Source: Periconia sp. R9002 (Eukaryota; Ascomycota; Dothideomycetes; Pleosporales; Periconiaceae). From it: DNA of 64,000 nt. The notes beneath the pieces were generated by a model. That model did not search any database. It saw nothing but the letters and a program-made list of their open reading frames with translations, and was not told where the DNA came from. Of this stretch, positions 62,799 to 64,000 are shown piece by piece. A program made the position numbers and the translations under genes. The stretch spans positions 372,001 to 436,000 of the forward strand of contig JAMAHW010000002.1 of NCBI GenBank assembly GCA_023627715.1. Direction: 5' to 3'. The first letter of the stretch is position 1. Each line of letters starts with the position of its first letter.

Positions 62799-64000
62799 TT
62801 TCGCTTCCTCGTTCGCGGATTTTGGAGATCGAGTGAGTGAGGTGAGTGTTTTTTGACATATATCTCTTTCTCGTTTGTGTGGTTTTACCACGTAGACTCG
62901 CACAGCTTCACGCTCCACGATCTTTCCAACCCAAACGCAACACTAGAGGACACTAGCAACGGAAAAGGTATCCAACAGTCTCGACCCTAACCGCTCCGCC
63001 GTCCTCCCACAAGAGCCAAAACACAAAGTTTCTGTCCACTCGCACTCTATCAGGTTCGTAGGACAGAAACGACCAGCACAGTACCACCGAACAACCGAGG
63101 AAGCACGCAGCAGCAGTCTAGTCTTAGTCCAGTCCTCTAATATCCAAGCGTACCAAAAGAGGACGAGCACAACAAACGAATTCTCAAAGATCCCAATACC
63201 TCAATCTCTCAAAACAAAATAAAAAAAGAAAAGAAAGAGGGAAAAAGAAAGAAGAGGCAACGAAAGCAAAATCCCCAGCAAAACCGCACTTGACAAAAAA
63301 ACCGCCAGCGTGACGTGCGTGTGAATGGTTCTAGCCATGCCATCACGCATACCGCTTTTCACTATCTCAAGCTATCCACGACTTCCAATTGGACGGTACC
63401 CTACGCCCCGGTTCTTTGCTGCAAAACAACCCCTCCATCCGAAAACAGTAAATAAACGGCGGGAAAAAGCTGCCGAGGTAAGCATCTCCCATCTCAAAGT
63501 AGACAATGCGCGCAAGGGGGGAGGGAGCAACAGGCACGGCAAACGAATGCGGGGTAAAAAGTGCAAAGGCAGCGATAAACGAGTTAAGTTAGTGGAAGAT
63601 TGATCAACTACCTGATCTGAGTTACCGAGGCGGAACACGAACCATGTCATGGACGGACGCACCCGCGTGAGCGATGCATTTTCTTGATAGGATTTGGTTC
63701 TTTTTACCTTTATGGATATTTCAAATGCTATCATTTGAAGGGGGTGAAAATTAACGAACCAACCATAACCACGCATCGCCGGAATTACTTTAAGAAGTCT
63801 ACTGTAGATCATCCTTGCGTTCGCGTATGTACCTAAAAAGATACTCTGGATCTAGAAGGTCAGGATGGGTCTTTCTAGACTTTGTGTTCTTTTCGATAGT
63901 TTGGACTTGCTGATTGGGTTTGACTTACAGGAACAGTCTGCTGTTCTACACAAGGAAAGAGTCCCAGGATTAGTAACAAAAAAAGACAGCAGATCTTAGA
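62799..64000. other. Intergenic, right edge of window
   Basis: Promoter of the acyl-CoA synthetase gene, then a purine-rich stretch (63210-63270, A/G runs) and unremarkable DNA to the edge. An open frame at 63372-63812 (minus, 146 aa) has no protein-like features. Confidence 0.45.

Noticed and set aside
63372..63812. 146 aa open frame on the minus strand
   Set aside because: Low-complexity Leu/Pro/Arg mix with no motif; likely chance.

Overview
The window is nuclear DNA of a filamentous ascomycete (Pezizomycotina). The evidence is dense intron-bearing genes on both strands with 44-90 bp GT-AG introns, CT(A/G)AC-type branch sites and protein families typical of that group: HET-domain protein, AflR-type Zn2Cys6 regulator, PAN-bearing copper radical oxidase, FATP-type acyl-CoA synthetase, zincless Fpg. 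The class (Dothideomycetes, Leotiomycetes and so on) cannot be fixed from sequence alone. No rRNA, tRNA or CRISPR was found.

Layout. 0-5 kb: secreted AA5-type copper radical oxidase (-) and an intronless FAD/NAD oxidoreductase (+). 5.8-8.4 kb: divergent Arf-like GTPase (+) converging on an F-box protein (-). 9.2-14.5 kb: housekeeping pair VPS11 (-) and YRA1/ALY (+) on a shared promoter; YRA1 has a 664 bp intron. 16.3-17.9 kb: aldehyde dehydrogenase. 18-20.2 kb: repeat-rich island of decayed zinc-finger and acidic coding remnants, flanked by a direct repeat. 20.4-25.9 kb: DDHD phospholipase (+) converging on a nine-exon carboxylesterase (-). 26-36.7 kb: gene-poor accessory region with an intact AflR-like regulator and an intact MFS exporter, beside wreckage of a P450 and of a PKS-NRPS-type terminal reductase. 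This reads as a decayed secondary-metabolite cluster. 37.7-48.6 kb: alpha-galactosidase (-), metallophosphoesterase (+), Fpg-type DNA glycosylase (+), Naa15 (+), Nas6/gankyrin (-). 49.2-54.3 kb: HET-domain protein and a protein with a fungal STAND-type N-terminal domain. 54.9-57 kb: secreted GMC oxidoreductase. 58.4-60 kb: two decayed paralogues of an unknown family. 60.7-62.8 kb: FATP/very-long-chain acyl-CoA synthetase.

The most interesting signal is a family of eight 119-129 bp elements (five are exactly 121 bp) on both strands, in intergenic DNA and once inside the MFS exporter. There the element is precisely a spliceosomal intron. A 5 bp target-site duplication (GTATG) supplies the 5' splice site, while the element carries a TACTAAC branch site and the terminal AG. 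Several other copies sit at GT-starting targets. This is the expected behaviour of an introner-like element, a mobile unit that makes new introns, caught with both intronic and intergenic copies in one 40 kb stretch. A separate 166 bp MITE with 35 bp terminal inverted repeats and a TA duplication lies at 42.3 kb, with a degraded relative at 20 kb.

Exon coordinates in the entries come from reading splice signals and checking that frames join. They are not supported by transcripts.
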